DNA from: Chitinophaga hostae
GTDB taxonomy: Bacteria > Bacteroidota > Bacteroidia > Chitinophagales > Chitinophagaceae
Direction of reading: 5' to 3'
DNA: 64,000 nt
Assembly: GCF_018224885.1 (NCBI RefSeq)
Contig: NZ_JAGTXB010000001.1
Span: 868,001-932,000, forward strand
Below are positions 8,701 through 18,031 of this stretch, piece after piece (position 1 is the stretch's first letter; every line of letters starts with the position of its first letter). A program made the translations under genes and the position numbers. The notes beneath the pieces are model-generated. The model saw only the letters and a program-made list of their open reading frames with translations. It searched no databases and was not told the DNA's origin.

Positions 8701-11349
8701 GCCGTCCACATCTACCAGTTCAATGGTATGTGGTCTGTCGGTCAGTAGCATCCCTGTGGTGCGGTCGCCTGCCGGCATGCGCAAACCTGCGTAGGAGGTG
8801 AATGGATTGTAAGGCATGGAGAAGTGATCGATGCTGAAATCACCTCCGGGCTCAAATACTTTTACTTCGAAATTTGCTTTCAGTTGTCCCGGCGCAACTT
8901 TACCCAGTTGAAGGTCTGCATTTACCGGTGCGCTGCCGTTATCGTTCAGCGGTCCTTCAAAGATCGTTTTGTTTTCCGCTTCAAAGCGGGTTACAGGATC
9001 ATCAAAGGAATAGTCGCTGAAGTTTTTGAAACTGGTACTGCTTTGTACGAGCGATACATCCACCTTGGCTTTGAGATGTTGCGCGGTGGCGCCGAACAGC
9101 CACATCGCGGAAAGGTTACCGCTGGCACTGCCTTTCGACAAGGAGATATTATTGCCGAAATCCATCTTTATTTTAAGCCTGTTAGGCTTAACGGTTTCTA
9201 TGCGGACATTTTTCTGGAAGGTGGCGCCGCCTACTTTTACTTTTGCTACCCAGCTGCCGGTAGGATCATCCGGCGCGGTGGCGGTGGCAAAGCTATAGAA
9301 GCCGTTAAGCCCTTCATGTTGATTAATACGTTTGTACAGCTGTCCTTTCGGGTTGTATAACTCCAGGGTAACCGGGTGATCGGCCGGGAGTTTCTGTCCT
9401 TTGTCTTCCAGTATAAAGGTGAGATAAACAGAATCGCCGGGGCGCCATACGCCACGTTCGCCATACAGGAAGCCTTTGATCCCGTTTTGTACTTCTTCTC
9501 CTTTCACATCAAAGCGGCTCAGCGGCAGCGAGCTGCCGTCGTCCAGTTTAAGATAGCCTCTTTCATTTCCTTTTTTGGCAATGAGCAGGTAAGGCTTACG
9601 TTTCAGATCGAAGGTAGCTACGCCTTCTCCATCACTTTTTGTTTTGTAGATGACCTGGTTCTGGTAGTCGAGCAGTTCCAGTTCCACGCCTATCATAGGT
9701 TTGGTATCACGTATATCCGTTACCGCTACCATCATGCTGTTGTCGTTTCCTCTTTTGGCGATGAGACCGATATTGGAAGAAATAACATTGCGGGAAGCCC
9801 ATTTATCTTTGCTGTAGTAGGAGTTGGAGCAGGCGTCGTTGCGGCGGTCCCAGTTATAACCATATGGGTAATAGCTATCGTAGCGCTGCCAGAATGAATC
9901 GTCGTCATCAATTTTTTCTCCGCCATAATATTCTTCTTCGCCTTCTTCATCCGACGATGATGCGTTGGCGCCGTCTTTCGTGGTATCTGCGGAGCAGGCG
10001 GTCATAGCATATGCTTTACGGAAACCAATGGTAATGCGGTATATAGCGCCTGGTTCTGTGCGCAGCATTTTATCGAGGTCGAGGAAGAAGCGATTTTTCT
10101 TATGGAGGTTCACCGATTTATCGGCATCAAGACGAATCGTTTTTTCTACCACGGGCTTGCCTACACGCCGTAGTTCCTGGCTGCCATCGAGGTCGTTGCG
10201 CTGCAGGTATTGCGGTACGTTGTTTTCATAGATTTTGATGATGGTAACATCTACCGCATTAAGATTTACGGCTTCGAATGGCATCACCAGTTTATTGCTT
10301 TCCGGGAGGATTACGCCTTTGCCGGGAATGCTGACAGAAGGCAGGGTATTTTCAAAGTTTACATTGGCGCTGAATGTTTTGCCTAAGCGTTTATCTGTGA
10401 TGTTGATAACGCCTTCATTGATGATTACGTTATAATTCCCTTCCAGCCTGGTGGGGGTATATACGCTTACTTCGCTGCCATCTACCGTGTAGCGGAGGTC
10501 GCTTTGCCCGCTGATGCCGATCAGGCCTTCGAGGGTTTGCGCCATGCTGATAGGGTCGGAGAATTGTACCAGCAGGTGTTGTTCCGGATCAGAAAGGGCT
10601 TTAATATTCAGTACCTTAAAATCACCGACGGTGGGTACCTCGATGGTGTTTTTGCCGGCATTGTCCACTTTAAGGGCGGAGCCATTCCAGCTCAGTTCCA
10701 GGTTACGGGCAATATTGGAGCGGGTAATGTTGGCGATGGTAAACCGGGAGGTACGCTCTGTGGCATTGTGCTGCCAGGTGATGGGCAGGCCTTTGCCGGC
10801 GTATTGTGCGGTCAGTATTTTTTCGATGGACTGGGGATCTTCCACATCAGCGGTGTAAACAGCGCCGGTGAGGGTCATCCTGTCGAGGGTATTATTGGTG
10901 CTGGCTTTGAGGCCAAAGTTATCTATCGAAAAAGAAGGCTTGATGATCTTGAATTCAAAATCGAAGGAGCCAAGTTCTTTAGGAACATCCAATATTTTCC
11001 CCAACTTAAAGGTAGCCTCATAGGTTTTGCCGGGTTGCAGATTTTCATCCGGTCTGAACTCGATGGTGGTGGCGTCTATCCAGTACGATTTACCTTTGAT
11101 GGAAGGTGAAAATTCAAACACTTCCTTCTCCAGGGGTTCATTCTGGGTATGTGTTACGTTTGTTTGCCCGGTAAGGTGAACACGAACAGCACTTTGTTTG
11201 GAGATAATCCCGGCGGTATAGGCCTCAATATATTTGGCGAATTCCGGGTTCATTTCTTTTCGGGTGGTGCGACAACCATTGATCACAAACAGGGCGGCCA
11301 CGAAAAGGAATAATGCTGCTACAGCAGTAAGCCGTTTTGTTGGGTGCAT
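5764..11349 (-). CDS. Alpha-2-macroglobulin family lipoprotein (YfhM-like), thioester-containing
   Basis: 1861-aa surface/periplasmic protease-trap protein. A lipoprotein signal peptide ends in a lipobox before Cys26 (VINGC). Repeated macroglobulin beta-sandwich domains fill the N-terminal half; a strongly acidic insert lies at about 455-505. The thioester motif Cys1409-Ile-Glu-Gln1412 in PHGCIEQ is intact, inside the alpha/alpha TED domain; a receptor-binding-like C-terminal domain follows. In other bacteria this family guards the envelope from host or competitor proteases and is paired with PBP1C, which repairs the wall. Here pbpC is on the same strand but 4 kb downstream. The stop codon is contributed by a heptamer repeat. 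Confidence 0.93.
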   Translation of the reverse strand: MHPTKRLTAVAALFLFVAALFVINGCRTTRKEMNPEFAKYIEAYTAGIISKQSAVRVHLTGQTNVTHTQNEPLEKEVFEFSPSIKGKSYWIDATTIEFRPDENLQPGKTYEATFKLGKILDVPKELGSFDFEFKIIKPSFSIDNFGLKASTNNTLDRMTLTGAVYTADVEDPQSIEKILTAQYAGKGLPITWQHNATERTSRFTIANITRSNIARNLELSWNGSALKVDNAGKNTIEVPTVGDFKVLNIKALSDPEQHLLVQFSDPISMAQTLEGLIGISGQSDLRYTVDGSEVSVYTPTRLEGNYNVIINEGVINITDKRLGKTFSANVNFENTLPSVSIPGKGVILPESNKLVMPFEAVNLNAVDVTIIKIYENNVPQYLQRNDLDGSQELRRVGKPVVEKTIRLDADKSVNLHKKNRFFLDLDKMLRTEPGAIYRITIGFRKAYAMTACSADTTKDGANASSSDEEGEEEYYGGEKIDDDDSFWQRYDSYYPYGYNWDRRNDACSNSYYSKDKWASRNVISSNIGLIAKRGNDNSMMVAVTDIRDTKPMIGVELELLDYQNQVIYKTKSDGEGVATFDLKRKPYLLIAKKGNERGYLKLDDGSSLPLSRFDVKGEEVQNGIKGFLYGERGVWRPGDSVYLTFILEDKGQKLPADHPVTLELYNPKGQLYKRINQHEGLNGFYSFATATAPDDPTGSWVAKVKVGGATFQKNVRIETVKPNRLKIKMDFGNNISLSKGSASGNLSAMWLFGATAQHLKAKVDVSLVQSSTSFKNFSDYSFDDPVTRFEAENKTIFEGPLNDNGSAPVNADLQLGKVAPGQLKANFEVKVFEPGGDFSIDHFSMPYNPFTSYAGLRMPAGDRTTGMLLTDRPHTIELVDVDGNGNLTPGSRDVQVEVYKIKWRWWWDEGESDDYSNFTQDSYNQLLTKETVTLQNGKGKYNLQINSPDWGRYLVRVKDLQSGHTAGKSVYIDWPGWAERMQKDNPAEASMLVFTSDKQQYKTGDDINLTIPSSAGGRGLVSIESGSKILKTYWISTKQGQTTFKFKAEKNMAPNIYVNVSLLQPHAQTLNDLPIRMYGTIPISVEDPGTILKPVITMADKLKPETEASISVSESNGKPMTYTIAIVDEGLLDLTRFKTPDPHSVFYAREALGVKTWDLFDYVIGAWGADMDRILSIGGDEGLNKNAGAAKANRFKPVVKYMGPFYLKSGQKQTHKFKLPPYIGSIKAMVVAGQDGAYGFAEKAVAVKKPLMLLTTAPRVLGPSETIQVPVTVFGLEPNIRSASVTLSTSPLLEIVGEQTKTVTFSQPGEQIVYFDVKVRPQTGVAKIKVVASSGAERAEENVELNVRNPNPVITNIIENTLEGNKSWQSAYSPVGMAGTNSGILEVSTIPSLNLAKRLRFLIEYPHGCIEQTTSGVFPQLVLNQLMDLKEGQLAEVDRNVKAGINRLKSFQGSDGGFSYWPGEGNSDEWGTNYGGHFLVEAQAQGYTLPAGLLDQWKKYQRNKAGTWAPSTLNFYGGDLTQAYRLYLLALAKSPELGAMNRLKEFKYLSAPAKWRLAAAYKLSGQPEVANSLVQSLSTDVKPYTQLGGTFGSDLRDKAMILETLTILGQRNRAGEMVKQIAAQLSQNDQWYSTQTTAYSLIAIAKYCGNNKGGSKISFAYTLNGVKGTVNGQSFVTQIPVTFTGTTGNISIQNNGNNLLYVRLILQGQPDAGQEPVASNNPDVLSMQVSYSTRDGKPIDPATLKQGSDFMATVTIANPGKRGYYEQMALSQIFPSGWEVLNTRLMDNDSAFHSSPATYMDIRDDRVYTYFNIEENKKRTYNVLLNAAYLGRYYLPATSCEAMYDNTIHAFQPGKWVEVVR

Positions 11350-11410
11350 CAGGAACGGAGATTAGGGTGATTAACTATTAGGTGCGAATGTCGGGAATTT
11401 TATTGAATTG

Positions 11411-11606
11411 GTTTTTTTCTTGCCCAGGATTAACAGTGATTATGATGATTTTCTGGATTTTTTTCTTTTTTGATTTTAAAAGATTCGGGAAGATCTAAAG
11501 CTGATAAATTCGCTTAGATCTTCCCGAATCTTTTAAAATCAAAATATAATCACAAAGAAAATCCTGAAAATCATCATAATCACTGTTAATCCTGGGCAAG
11601 AAAAAC
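11411..11606. repeat. Long intergenic hairpin, CCAGGATTAA family, copy 1
   Basis: Almost 200-bp inverted repeat. The outer arms start TTGCCCAGGATTAACAGTGA and end with its complement; the inner arm (31 bp, about 11469-11499 with 11514-11544) is perfect and contains GATTCGGGAAGATCTAA. It ends 3 bp from the stop codon of the ABC ATPase gene. Closely related to the element at 13647. Confidence 0.85.
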
Positions 11607-11609
11607 TTC

Positions 11610-13100
11610 TTACACCATTTCCCCTTTATTTAAACGAATGAATTTATCTACGCAGTCGGGGAGTTCTTCTTCATAGTGGGTAACATAAATAAGCGTAACC
11701 GGCATGTGGGCGCACAGCTGTTCTATCACTTTTTTAAAGTGTAGTTTTTGCTGCGCATCGAGGCCCTGGCAGGGCTCATCAAAGATCAGCAATGGTGGGT
11801 TTTTCACCAGGGCGCGGGCCAGCAGGGTGAGGCGCTGGGCGCTTTCCGGTACCTGTTTGAATGGTGTTGTTTCATGTGTTGTGATATTGAGTACCGTCAT
11901 CCAGTCGCGCGCTATCTGCAGCTGTTGCTGCGTAGCTGGTTTGGTACTGCCTATCACATCAGAAAACCCCGAACATACCACCTGCAGGCAATTATCGCGG
12001 GAGGTGAAGTACTGGTGCAGCTCCGGTGATACAAACCCGATTTTTTTCTTGATATCCCAGATACTTTCGCCGCTTCCGCGTTTACGGTCAAACAGCCATA
12101 ATTTGTTGGCATATGCCTGGGGGTTATCGCCGTTTACAAGACTAAGCAGGGTAGATTTGCCGGCGCCATTAGGCCCCAGTAACGCCCATTTATCGTTTGG
12201 TTTTACTGTCCAGTTGATGCCGTTGAGGATGGTGTTTTCGCCATATTTAATATGGATATCCTCCATTCGTACCATCGTTTCAAACCGGTTATGGTCGATA
12301 TTTTGCACCAGTGCAGCGATCCTGTCTGTCTCCATTTCCGGCAGCGCAATTTCTGACGGAGCGGGTAAAGGCATACTGCTGAATTCATTGCGTGTATACT
12401 TACCCGTTATAGCGCCATTTTCCAGGGTAAGCACATGTGTAATATGTTCGGGAATTTCGTTGGGAGCTGTTGCCAGTAATACGGTAGCACCGTTGCTGAT
12501 AATTTCATTGATCATATGGCTGAAGTCCCTGCGGGCCTGCACATCCAGCCCGATATAGGGATTGTCGAGTATCAACAGCTGTGGTTGTTGCAATAATGCG
12601 CGGGCAATCATGACCCGGCGGGTTTCGCCATTGGATAATTTAATAAGGCGCTTTTCCATCAATGGCGTAATACGCAGTGGTTGCAGAAGTGCAGGTACTT
12701 CCGTTATTTCCAGGTATTCCATCACGGTGGGTGAATTATCGGCATCCATGCTGTTAAAGCGCTGCTGGTAATAAAAATCCGTTGTGGTATTGGAGAGGTT
12801 GCGGAAGGTATGATGATGCCCTACCATTGCAATCAGGTTACGGTAGTTGAACCAGGGATCGGTAATGGTATGTGTCCGGCACCAGTCATCATAGAAATGA
12901 TAGTGAATACTTCCGTTAATGATATTAAACTTACCAAGTATGCTATTCAGCAGGGCTGTTTTCCCGGAGCCGCTGGGGCCTGTGATGGCCCATTGTTCTC
13001 CTTTGTTGATCTCCCAGCTAAGGGTATTGAATAGTGTTTTGTCAAGATACCTTACGGTGATATGTTCCATGGAGAGGAACGGCGTTTGCTTATCTGTCAT
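11610..13100 (-). CDS. Tandem-domain ABC ATPase, ModF/PhrA-like
   Basis: 496 aa with two ABC ATPase domains and no membrane segment. Domain 1: Walker A GPSGSGKT at 41-48, signature LSNGE, Walker B LLILDNP. Domain 2: Walker A GPNGAGKS near residue 310, a degenerate signature (VPESAQR in place of LSGGQ) and Walker B LLIFDEP. This pattern, with two NBDs and an eroded second signature, matches E. coli ModF, a soluble ABC protein of unclear role linked to molybdate genes and once called a photorepair protein. No molybdate genes are nearby. Divergently transcribed from the ElaA gene. Confidence 0.85.
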   Translation of the reverse strand: MTDKQTPFLSMEHITVRYLDKTLFNTLSWEINKGEQWAITGPSGSGKTALLNSILGKFNIINGSIHYHFYDDWCRTHTITDPWFNYRNLIAMVGHHHTFRNLSNTTTDFYYQQRFNSMDADNSPTVMEYLEITEVPALLQPLRITPLMEKRLIKLSNGETRRVMIARALLQQPQLLILDNPYIGLDVQARRDFSHMINEIISNGATVLLATAPNEIPEHITHVLTLENGAITGKYTRNEFSSMPLPAPSEIALPEMETDRIAALVQNIDHNRFETMVRMEDIHIKYGENTILNGINWTVKPNDKWALLGPNGAGKSTLLSLVNGDNPQAYANKLWLFDRKRGSGESIWDIKKKIGFVSPELHQYFTSRDNCLQVVCSGFSDVIGSTKPATQQQLQIARDWMTVLNITTHETTPFKQVPESAQRLTLLARALVKNPPLLIFDEPCQGLDAQQKLHFKKVIEQLCAHMPVTLIYVTHYEEELPDCVDKFIRLNKGEMV

Positions 13101-13192
13101 GATTTGGACGATTGGGCTAAATATTCATCTGTCGGGTATAAAATTAGCAGTATTATTGGAAGCTTCCAGTAAATTTATAGCAAATTAAGGGT

Positions 13193-13636
13193 ATGAACTG
13201 GAAGATAAAATCCTTTGAGGAGCTTACTACGGCAGAACTCTATGCCATATTACATTTGAGGAGCGAGGTATTTGTGATAGAGCAAAATTGTGCCTACCAG
13301 GACCTGGACTATTCAGACCAAAAGGCGTTGCACTTAATGGGAACTGATGATAGCGGGGTATTATTGGCTTATACCCGCATTTTTGGGCCGGGTATTAAGT
13401 ACACAGAAGCATCTATCGGAAGAGTGGTAACCTCGCCGCTGGTACGCGGAAAGGGGGCCGGCAGGGAATTGATGGAGCGTTCTATCGCTGAGTTACAGCA
13501 ACATTACGGTAAAATACCTATCAAAATAGGCGCCCAGCAATATCTGCAAAAATTCTATGGAACATTGGGTTTTGAACAAACCAGTGAGATGTACCTGGAA
13601 GATGGGATTCCTCATATAGAGATGTTGCGGCTTTAA
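13193..13636 (+). CDS. elaA: ElaA-family GNAT N-acetyltransferase
   Basis: 147 aa, the usual length. The start of the protein (LRSEVFVIEQNCAYQDLD) is the ElaA hallmark. The acetyl-CoA-binding segment is GRVVTSPLVRGKGAGRELM at about 82-101. Substrate unknown in the family. It converges on the DUF6048 gene with a 180-bp hairpin between them that can act as a two-way terminator. Confidence 0.9.
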   Translation: MNWKIKSFEELTTAELYAILHLRSEVFVIEQNCAYQDLDYSDQKALHLMGTDDSGVLLAYTRIFGPGIKYTEASIGRVVTSPLVRGKGAGRELMERSIAELQQHYGKIPIKIGAQQYLQKFYGTLGFEQTSEMYLEDGIPHIEMLRL

Positions 13637-13646
13637 GTAGTTTTTT

Positions 13647-13825
13647 CTTGCCCAGGATTAAACTGATTTTGATGATTTTGATGATTTTTTCTTTTTTGAT
13701 TTAAAAAGATTCGGGAAGATCTAAGCGAATTTATCCGCTTAGATCTTCTCGAATCTTTTTAAATCAAATTATAATCACAGAAAAAAATCCTGAAAATCAT
13801 CAAAATCAGTTTAATCCTGGGCAAG
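13647..13825. repeat. Long intergenic hairpin, CCAGGATTAA family, copy 2
   Basis: Inverted repeat filling the gap between two convergent genes (10 bp from one stop codon, 4 bp from the other). Outer arms CTTGCCCAGGATTAAACTGA, with GATTTTGAT-type units; the inner arms contain GATTCGGGAAGATCTAAGCG, as in copy 1. Position suits a bidirectional terminator. Confidence 0.85.
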
Positions 13826-13829
13826 ACAA

Positions 13830-14657
13830 TTATCGCTTCGGAATCTTTTTCTTCTTCGTCTCGAGGCTCGGTGCATGTTCCTTTAACCGGTAAAAAGGAA
13901 TGGTATAAGAAATCGTATACTGCACATCAAACACTGATTTTTTGGATCCGCTGCCAAAACCGGGGATAACCAATGGGGTGATCTCATCGGTTTTTACATT
14001 GTTGATCAATATGCGTTCCCGTATGTTCCATCCCATGAAAAAGTTTTTGAGCACTTCTGCTTTCAACCCTACCACCAGTTCCACCCAATGGGCGTTGACA
14101 TTGGTTTTGGGTACTGAGCCTGTGAGATGATCCCCCCAATAAGTATTTTTGATATTATAAGAAGGCACTTCATAGCTCAAATGGGAAAATCCGTAACGGA
14201 TGCCACCATAAAACATATTTTTTTCAGAAGGGTATTGTCTTTTCAGGAAGTTATAATCTACGCCCAGTGTTACAAATACGCCACTGCCTTTATAGGTGTA
14301 GTTGGTGTCGCTGTAGGGGGTGCTGGTAAATCCGCCTTCAAAAGCTGCATACAGGTTGCTGTTGATACGGGCATCTGCCACTACTGTTACTTCTTTTCTA
14401 TATGGATAATAGATAGCGGAAACAATGCGGCTTAGATCCACTCCAACCCTTATGCCGCCGGGAATGTACCAGGAGCTGTCTTTATGAGGCACCATCAGTT
14501 TCCTGGCGGTATCTGCCACCATTTTATGGGTGGTATCCGCCTTGATGGCTTTGTGCAGGGTATCTGTTTTTACGGCTGCCGGCTTGTTCTGAGCTACAGC
14601 AGCAACGGAGAACAGGATACTACCTAACACGGAAATATAACAGAAGATGCGTGTCAT
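13830..14657 (-). CDS. DUF6048 family protein, probable outer-membrane beta-barrel
   Basis: 275 aa with a signal peptide (about 1-22). A low-complexity Lys/Thr/Asp stretch follows (about 25-55), then alternating aromatic beta strands ending in a Tyr/Phe-rich strand, typical of a small outer-membrane barrel. Family function unknown. It is third in an apparent uvrA-DUF6452-DUF6048 operon and its start overlaps the end of the DUF6452 gene by 38 bp, implying translational coupling. The two DUF proteins commonly travel together in Bacteroidetes. Confidence 0.85.
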   Translation of the reverse strand: MTRIFCYISVLGSILFSVAAVAQNKPAAVKTDTLHKAIKADTTHKMVADTARKLMVPHKDSSWYIPGGIRVGVDLSRIVSAIYYPYRKEVTVVADARINSNLYAAFEGGFTSTPYSDTNYTYKGSGVFVTLGVDYNFLKRQYPSEKNMFYGGIRYGFSHLSYEVPSYNIKNTYWGDHLTGSVPKTNVNAHWVELVVGLKAEVLKNFFMGWNIRERILINNVKTDEITPLVIPGFGSGSKKSVFDVQYTISYTIPFYRLKEHAPSLETKKKKIPKR

Positions 14658-15096
14658 TGCTGCTGATTACGGACTTATTATTAATCTGAAGATAACTGAT
14701 GGTATGGGTGGTAGCGATAATGGTATCCAGGTTGAAGTAGGTACCAAATCCGCATCCCGGCGATATAAAATGCTTTACCCGGGAATACCGGAAGGTGATA
14801 GTATCGGCTGCTGCTGCCGAATCTACCTTCAGGTAAAACCTGCTGCTGTCTGCTACGGGCGACAACTGGAAATAGAGGTCACTCAATGCCTGTTTTTTAT
14901 AAATGGTATCCCGGCCAAGTGCATATGCCGTTACCCTGGGCATGGTAGTGTCTCTCAGTACGCCGAGGCTATCGCGCTTAAAGTGCGTATGCAGATCATT
15001 GCGTAAGGTTTGATCACATACTTTTGTTTCATTTTCGCAGGCAATGATCCCGGCGAAAATGAAACAGGTGAGTAATATCTGGTAAATGCTTTTCAT
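14620..15096 (-). CDS. DUF6452 family lipoprotein
   Basis: 158 aa from the ATG at 15096; an ATG at 15117 would add seven residues ahead of the signal peptide and is less likely. Signal peptide with lipobox IIAC, mature Cys at residue 20. The rest is predicted beta-rich (Asp/Thr/Ser-rich strands). Function unknown. It lies just downstream of uvrA and overlaps the DUF6048 gene. Confidence 0.82.
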   Translation of the reverse strand: MKSIYQILLTCFIFAGIIACENETKVCDQTLRNDLHTHFKRDSLGVLRDTTMPRVTAYALGRDTIYKKQALSDLYFQLSPVADSSRFYLKVDSAAAADTITFRYSRVKHFISPGCGFGTYFNLDTIIATTHTISYLQINNKSVISSNDTHLLLYFRVR

Positions 15097-15121
15097 TGAT
15101 TGTTTACAAGTTGGCAAGATA

Positions 15122-18001
15122 TTAAATTCCCAGCTCCTTTTTGAGGAATCGGGCAGTATGGCTGTCTTTACAGGTGCTTACCTGTTCCGGTGTACCGGTA
15201 CATAAAATGGTACCGCCGCCGCCGCCGCCTTCGGGGCCCAGGTCTACAATGTAATCAGCCATTTTAATAACGTCCAGGTTGTGTTCTATCACCAGTACTG
15301 TGTTACCCCTGTCTACCAGTTTGTACAGTACGTTCAGCAGCAGCTGGATGTCCTGGAAATGGAGCCCTGTTGTAGGTTCATCCAGGATATAAATGGTTTT
15401 GCCAGTATCTTTCTTGGAAAGTTCGGTGGCCAGTTTCACCCTTTGGGCTTCCCCTCCGGAAAGGGTAACGGCAGATTGTCCGAGTGTGATATAGCCAAGA
15501 CCAACATCCTGCAGCGTTTTTATTTTGCGGTAGATCCACGGAACCGGCTGGAAAAATTCCACTGCTTCGTCCACGGTCATGTCCAGTACATCGGAGATGG
15601 ATTTGCCTTTGTAGCGTATTTCCAGTGTTTCGCGGTTATAACGGCGACCGTTACACTTTTCGCAATGCACGTATACGTCTGGCAGGAAGTTCATTTCTAT
15701 TACGCGCATACCACCGCCTTCACAAACGTCGCAGCGGCCGGTTTTTACGTTGAAGGAAAAGCGGCCGGCATTATATCCCCTGATTTTCGCTTCCGGTACG
15801 GAAGCAAAGAGGGTTCTGATATCGGTAAAAAATCCGCAGTAGGTAGCGGGATTGGAACGTGGGGTACGTCCTATGGGTGACTGATCTATTTCTATCACTT
15901 TATCTATGAACTCCAGTCCTTTGATGCTTTTGTAGGGCATCGGTACCATTTTGGAGTCGTAGGCATGTTTGGAGAGAATAGGATACAGGGTTTCGTTGAT
16001 CAGGGTAGATTTACCGCTGCCCGAAACGCCGGTCACGCAAATGAAAGTGCCCAGGGGCAGTTTCAGGTTTACATTTTTCAGGTTGTTGCCGGAGGCGCCT
16101 TTCAGTTCCAGGCTGTTGCCATTGCCTTTACGGCGCTGGGCGGGTATTTCCGAGGCTGTTTTGCCATTCAGGTAACCAGCCGTAGGTGTATTGAGTTTGA
16201 GTATGGCTCCGGGTGTGCCTTGTGCGATGATTTGTCCGCCGTGTACGCCGGCGCCGGGACCTATATCTACGAGGTGATCGGCATGTAGCATGATGTCCTT
16301 ATCGTGTTCCACCACTATCACGGTATTCCCCATTTCTTTCAGGTTGCGAAGAGCGTCGATAAGCTGCATGTTGTCGCGCTGATGCAGGCCAATGCTGGGT
16401 TCGTCCAGTATGTAGGTAATGCCCATCAGCTGTGATCCTATCTGCGTAGCCAGTCGTATACGCTGGGATTCGCCCCCGCTGAGCGTCCGGGTAGGACGGT
16501 TCAGGGTGAGATAGTTCAGTCCTACGTTTAACAGGAATCCCAGCCGCTCGCGGATTTCCTTCAGGATATCCTTAGCGATGGCATTTTGTTTTTTCTCGAG
16601 ACGGTCTTCGATGGTGCCAAACCAGGCCAGGAGCTTATCCAGATCCATGTTACCCAGCTCGGATATATTTTTTTCATCGATTTTAAAGAAGAGGCTTTCC
16701 TTTTTCAGACGGGCGCCGTTGCATTCCGGGCAGGTGCTCAGTTGCATAAAACCTTCTGCCCAGCTGCGTACGTGATCGGAAGAGGTATCGTTAAAATAAC
16801 GGCGTACCATGTTCACTACACCTTCGTATTCGGTTGCATATTCAGTGTTACCACTGCCTTCATCATAGGTCAAGTCTACTTCCAGTTTCCCGTTTTCATC
16901 GCCAAACAGCAATACGTTGAGTGCTTTTTGCGGAATACTGGAAATTGGGGCAGTTAAGGAAAATTTATACTTTTTGGCTAGTTGTTGTACCTGTTTAAAG
17001 GTAAAAGTATCGCGTGCTTCGCCGAGGGGTTTCAATCCGCCGTCTGTAATGGAAATGCTGTAATCGGGGATGATCTCGTCCATATTGATCTGGTAAATGG
17101 TACCAAGACCTTTACAGCGCGGACATGCGCCATAGGGAGAGTTAAAGGAAAAGGTGTTCGGACTGGGTTCTTCATAGGAAAGACCGGTGTCTTCACACAT
17201 CAGCTGTTTACTGTACTGGCTTACTTTGTTGGTATCATGGTCCATGATAAACAGCAGTCCTTTGCCCATAGTGAGCGCTTTCTGCACACTCTGGCTGATA
17301 CGGGTACGGGCATCTTCCTGCACCTGTATACGGTCTATTACCAGTTCTATATCGTGGATCTTGTAACGGTCCACCTGCATTCTCTCTTTCAGGTCCTGGA
17401 TTTCTCCGTCTACCCGCACTTTTACATAGCCCTGTTTGCGTACCTGTTCAAACAGTTCCCGGTAATGTCCTTTACGTCCGCGTACGAGCGGAGCCAGGAT
17501 AGCCAGTTTTTTATTCTTATAGTTTTTGAAAAGGTGCGCCAGAATTTCTTCTTCAGAAAAGCGCGTCATGGGTTTATTGGTATTATAGGAGTAGGCTGTA
17601 CCGGCGCGGGCATATAACAGGCGCAGGAAGTCATAGATCTCCGTAATGGTACCAACCGTAGATCGCGGGTTTTTATTGGTAGTTTTCTGTTCTATAGAAA
17701 TAACGGGTGAAAGGCCGGTGATTTTATCCACATCGGGCCTTTCCATATCGCCGATAAACTGGCGGGCATAAGCGGAAAAGCTTTCCATGTAACGGCGTTG
17801 GCCTTCTGCATAAATGGTATCAAATGCCAGGGATGATTTACCACTGCCACTAATGCCGGTGATGACTACCAGTTTATTTTTGGGCAACTCCAGGTCCAGG
17901 TTTTTCAGGTTATGCTCCCGTGCGCCAAAGATGGCTATCTGTTCATCTGCCGGGGCTTGCGCAACGGAAGTAGCGGGTACATTCTCTTTTTTCTTTGCCA
18001 T
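15122..18001 (-). CDS. uvrA: Excinuclease ABC subunit UvrA
   Basis: Damage-recognition ATPase of nucleotide excision repair, 959 aa, full length. Two ABC modules: Walker A GISGSGKSS near residue 48 and GVSGSGKST near 645, each with an LSGGE signature and DEP Walker B. The C-terminal zinc module is intact (CDVC...CEKC, about 740-770). The first zinc module is incomplete: only one Cys (LMCEDTG) stands where a CxxC pair is usual, followed by a normal CPRC. I recall similar variants in other Bacteroidetes, so this is probably lineage-typical rather than damage. Confidence 0.97.
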   Translation of the reverse strand: MAKKKENVPATSVAQAPADEQIAIFGAREHNLKNLDLELPKNKLVVITGISGSGKSSLAFDTIYAEGQRRYMESFSAYARQFIGDMERPDVDKITGLSPVISIEQKTTNKNPRSTVGTITEIYDFLRLLYARAGTAYSYNTNKPMTRFSEEEILAHLFKNYKNKKLAILAPLVRGRKGHYRELFEQVRKQGYVKVRVDGEIQDLKERMQVDRYKIHDIELVIDRIQVQEDARTRISQSVQKALTMGKGLLFIMDHDTNKVSQYSKQLMCEDTGLSYEEPSPNTFSFNSPYGACPRCKGLGTIYQINMDEIIPDYSISITDGGLKPLGEARDTFTFKQVQQLAKKYKFSLTAPISSIPQKALNVLLFGDENGKLEVDLTYDEGSGNTEYATEYEGVVNMVRRYFNDTSSDHVRSWAEGFMQLSTCPECNGARLKKESLFFKIDEKNISELGNMDLDKLLAWFGTIEDRLEKKQNAIAKDILKEIRERLGFLLNVGLNYLTLNRPTRTLSGGESQRIRLATQIGSQLMGITYILDEPSIGLHQRDNMQLIDALRNLKEMGNTVIVVEHDKDIMLHADHLVDIGPGAGVHGGQIIAQGTPGAILKLNTPTAGYLNGKTASEIPAQRRKGNGNSLELKGASGNNLKNVNLKLPLGTFICVTGVSGSGKSTLINETLYPILSKHAYDSKMVPMPYKSIKGLEFIDKVIEIDQSPIGRTPRSNPATYCGFFTDIRTLFASVPEAKIRGYNAGRFSFNVKTGRCDVCEGGGMRVIEMNFLPDVYVHCEKCNGRRYNRETLEIRYKGKSISDVLDMTVDEAVEFFQPVPWIYRKIKTLQDVGLGYITLGQSAVTLSGGEAQRVKLATELSKKDTGKTIYILDEPTTGLHFQDIQLLLNVLYKLVDRGNTVLVIEHNLDVIKMADYIVDLGPEGGGGGGTILCTGTPEQVSTCKDSHTARFLKKELGI

Positions 18002-18031
18002 AATATTAAACTACTAAGCTACGCCATAATT

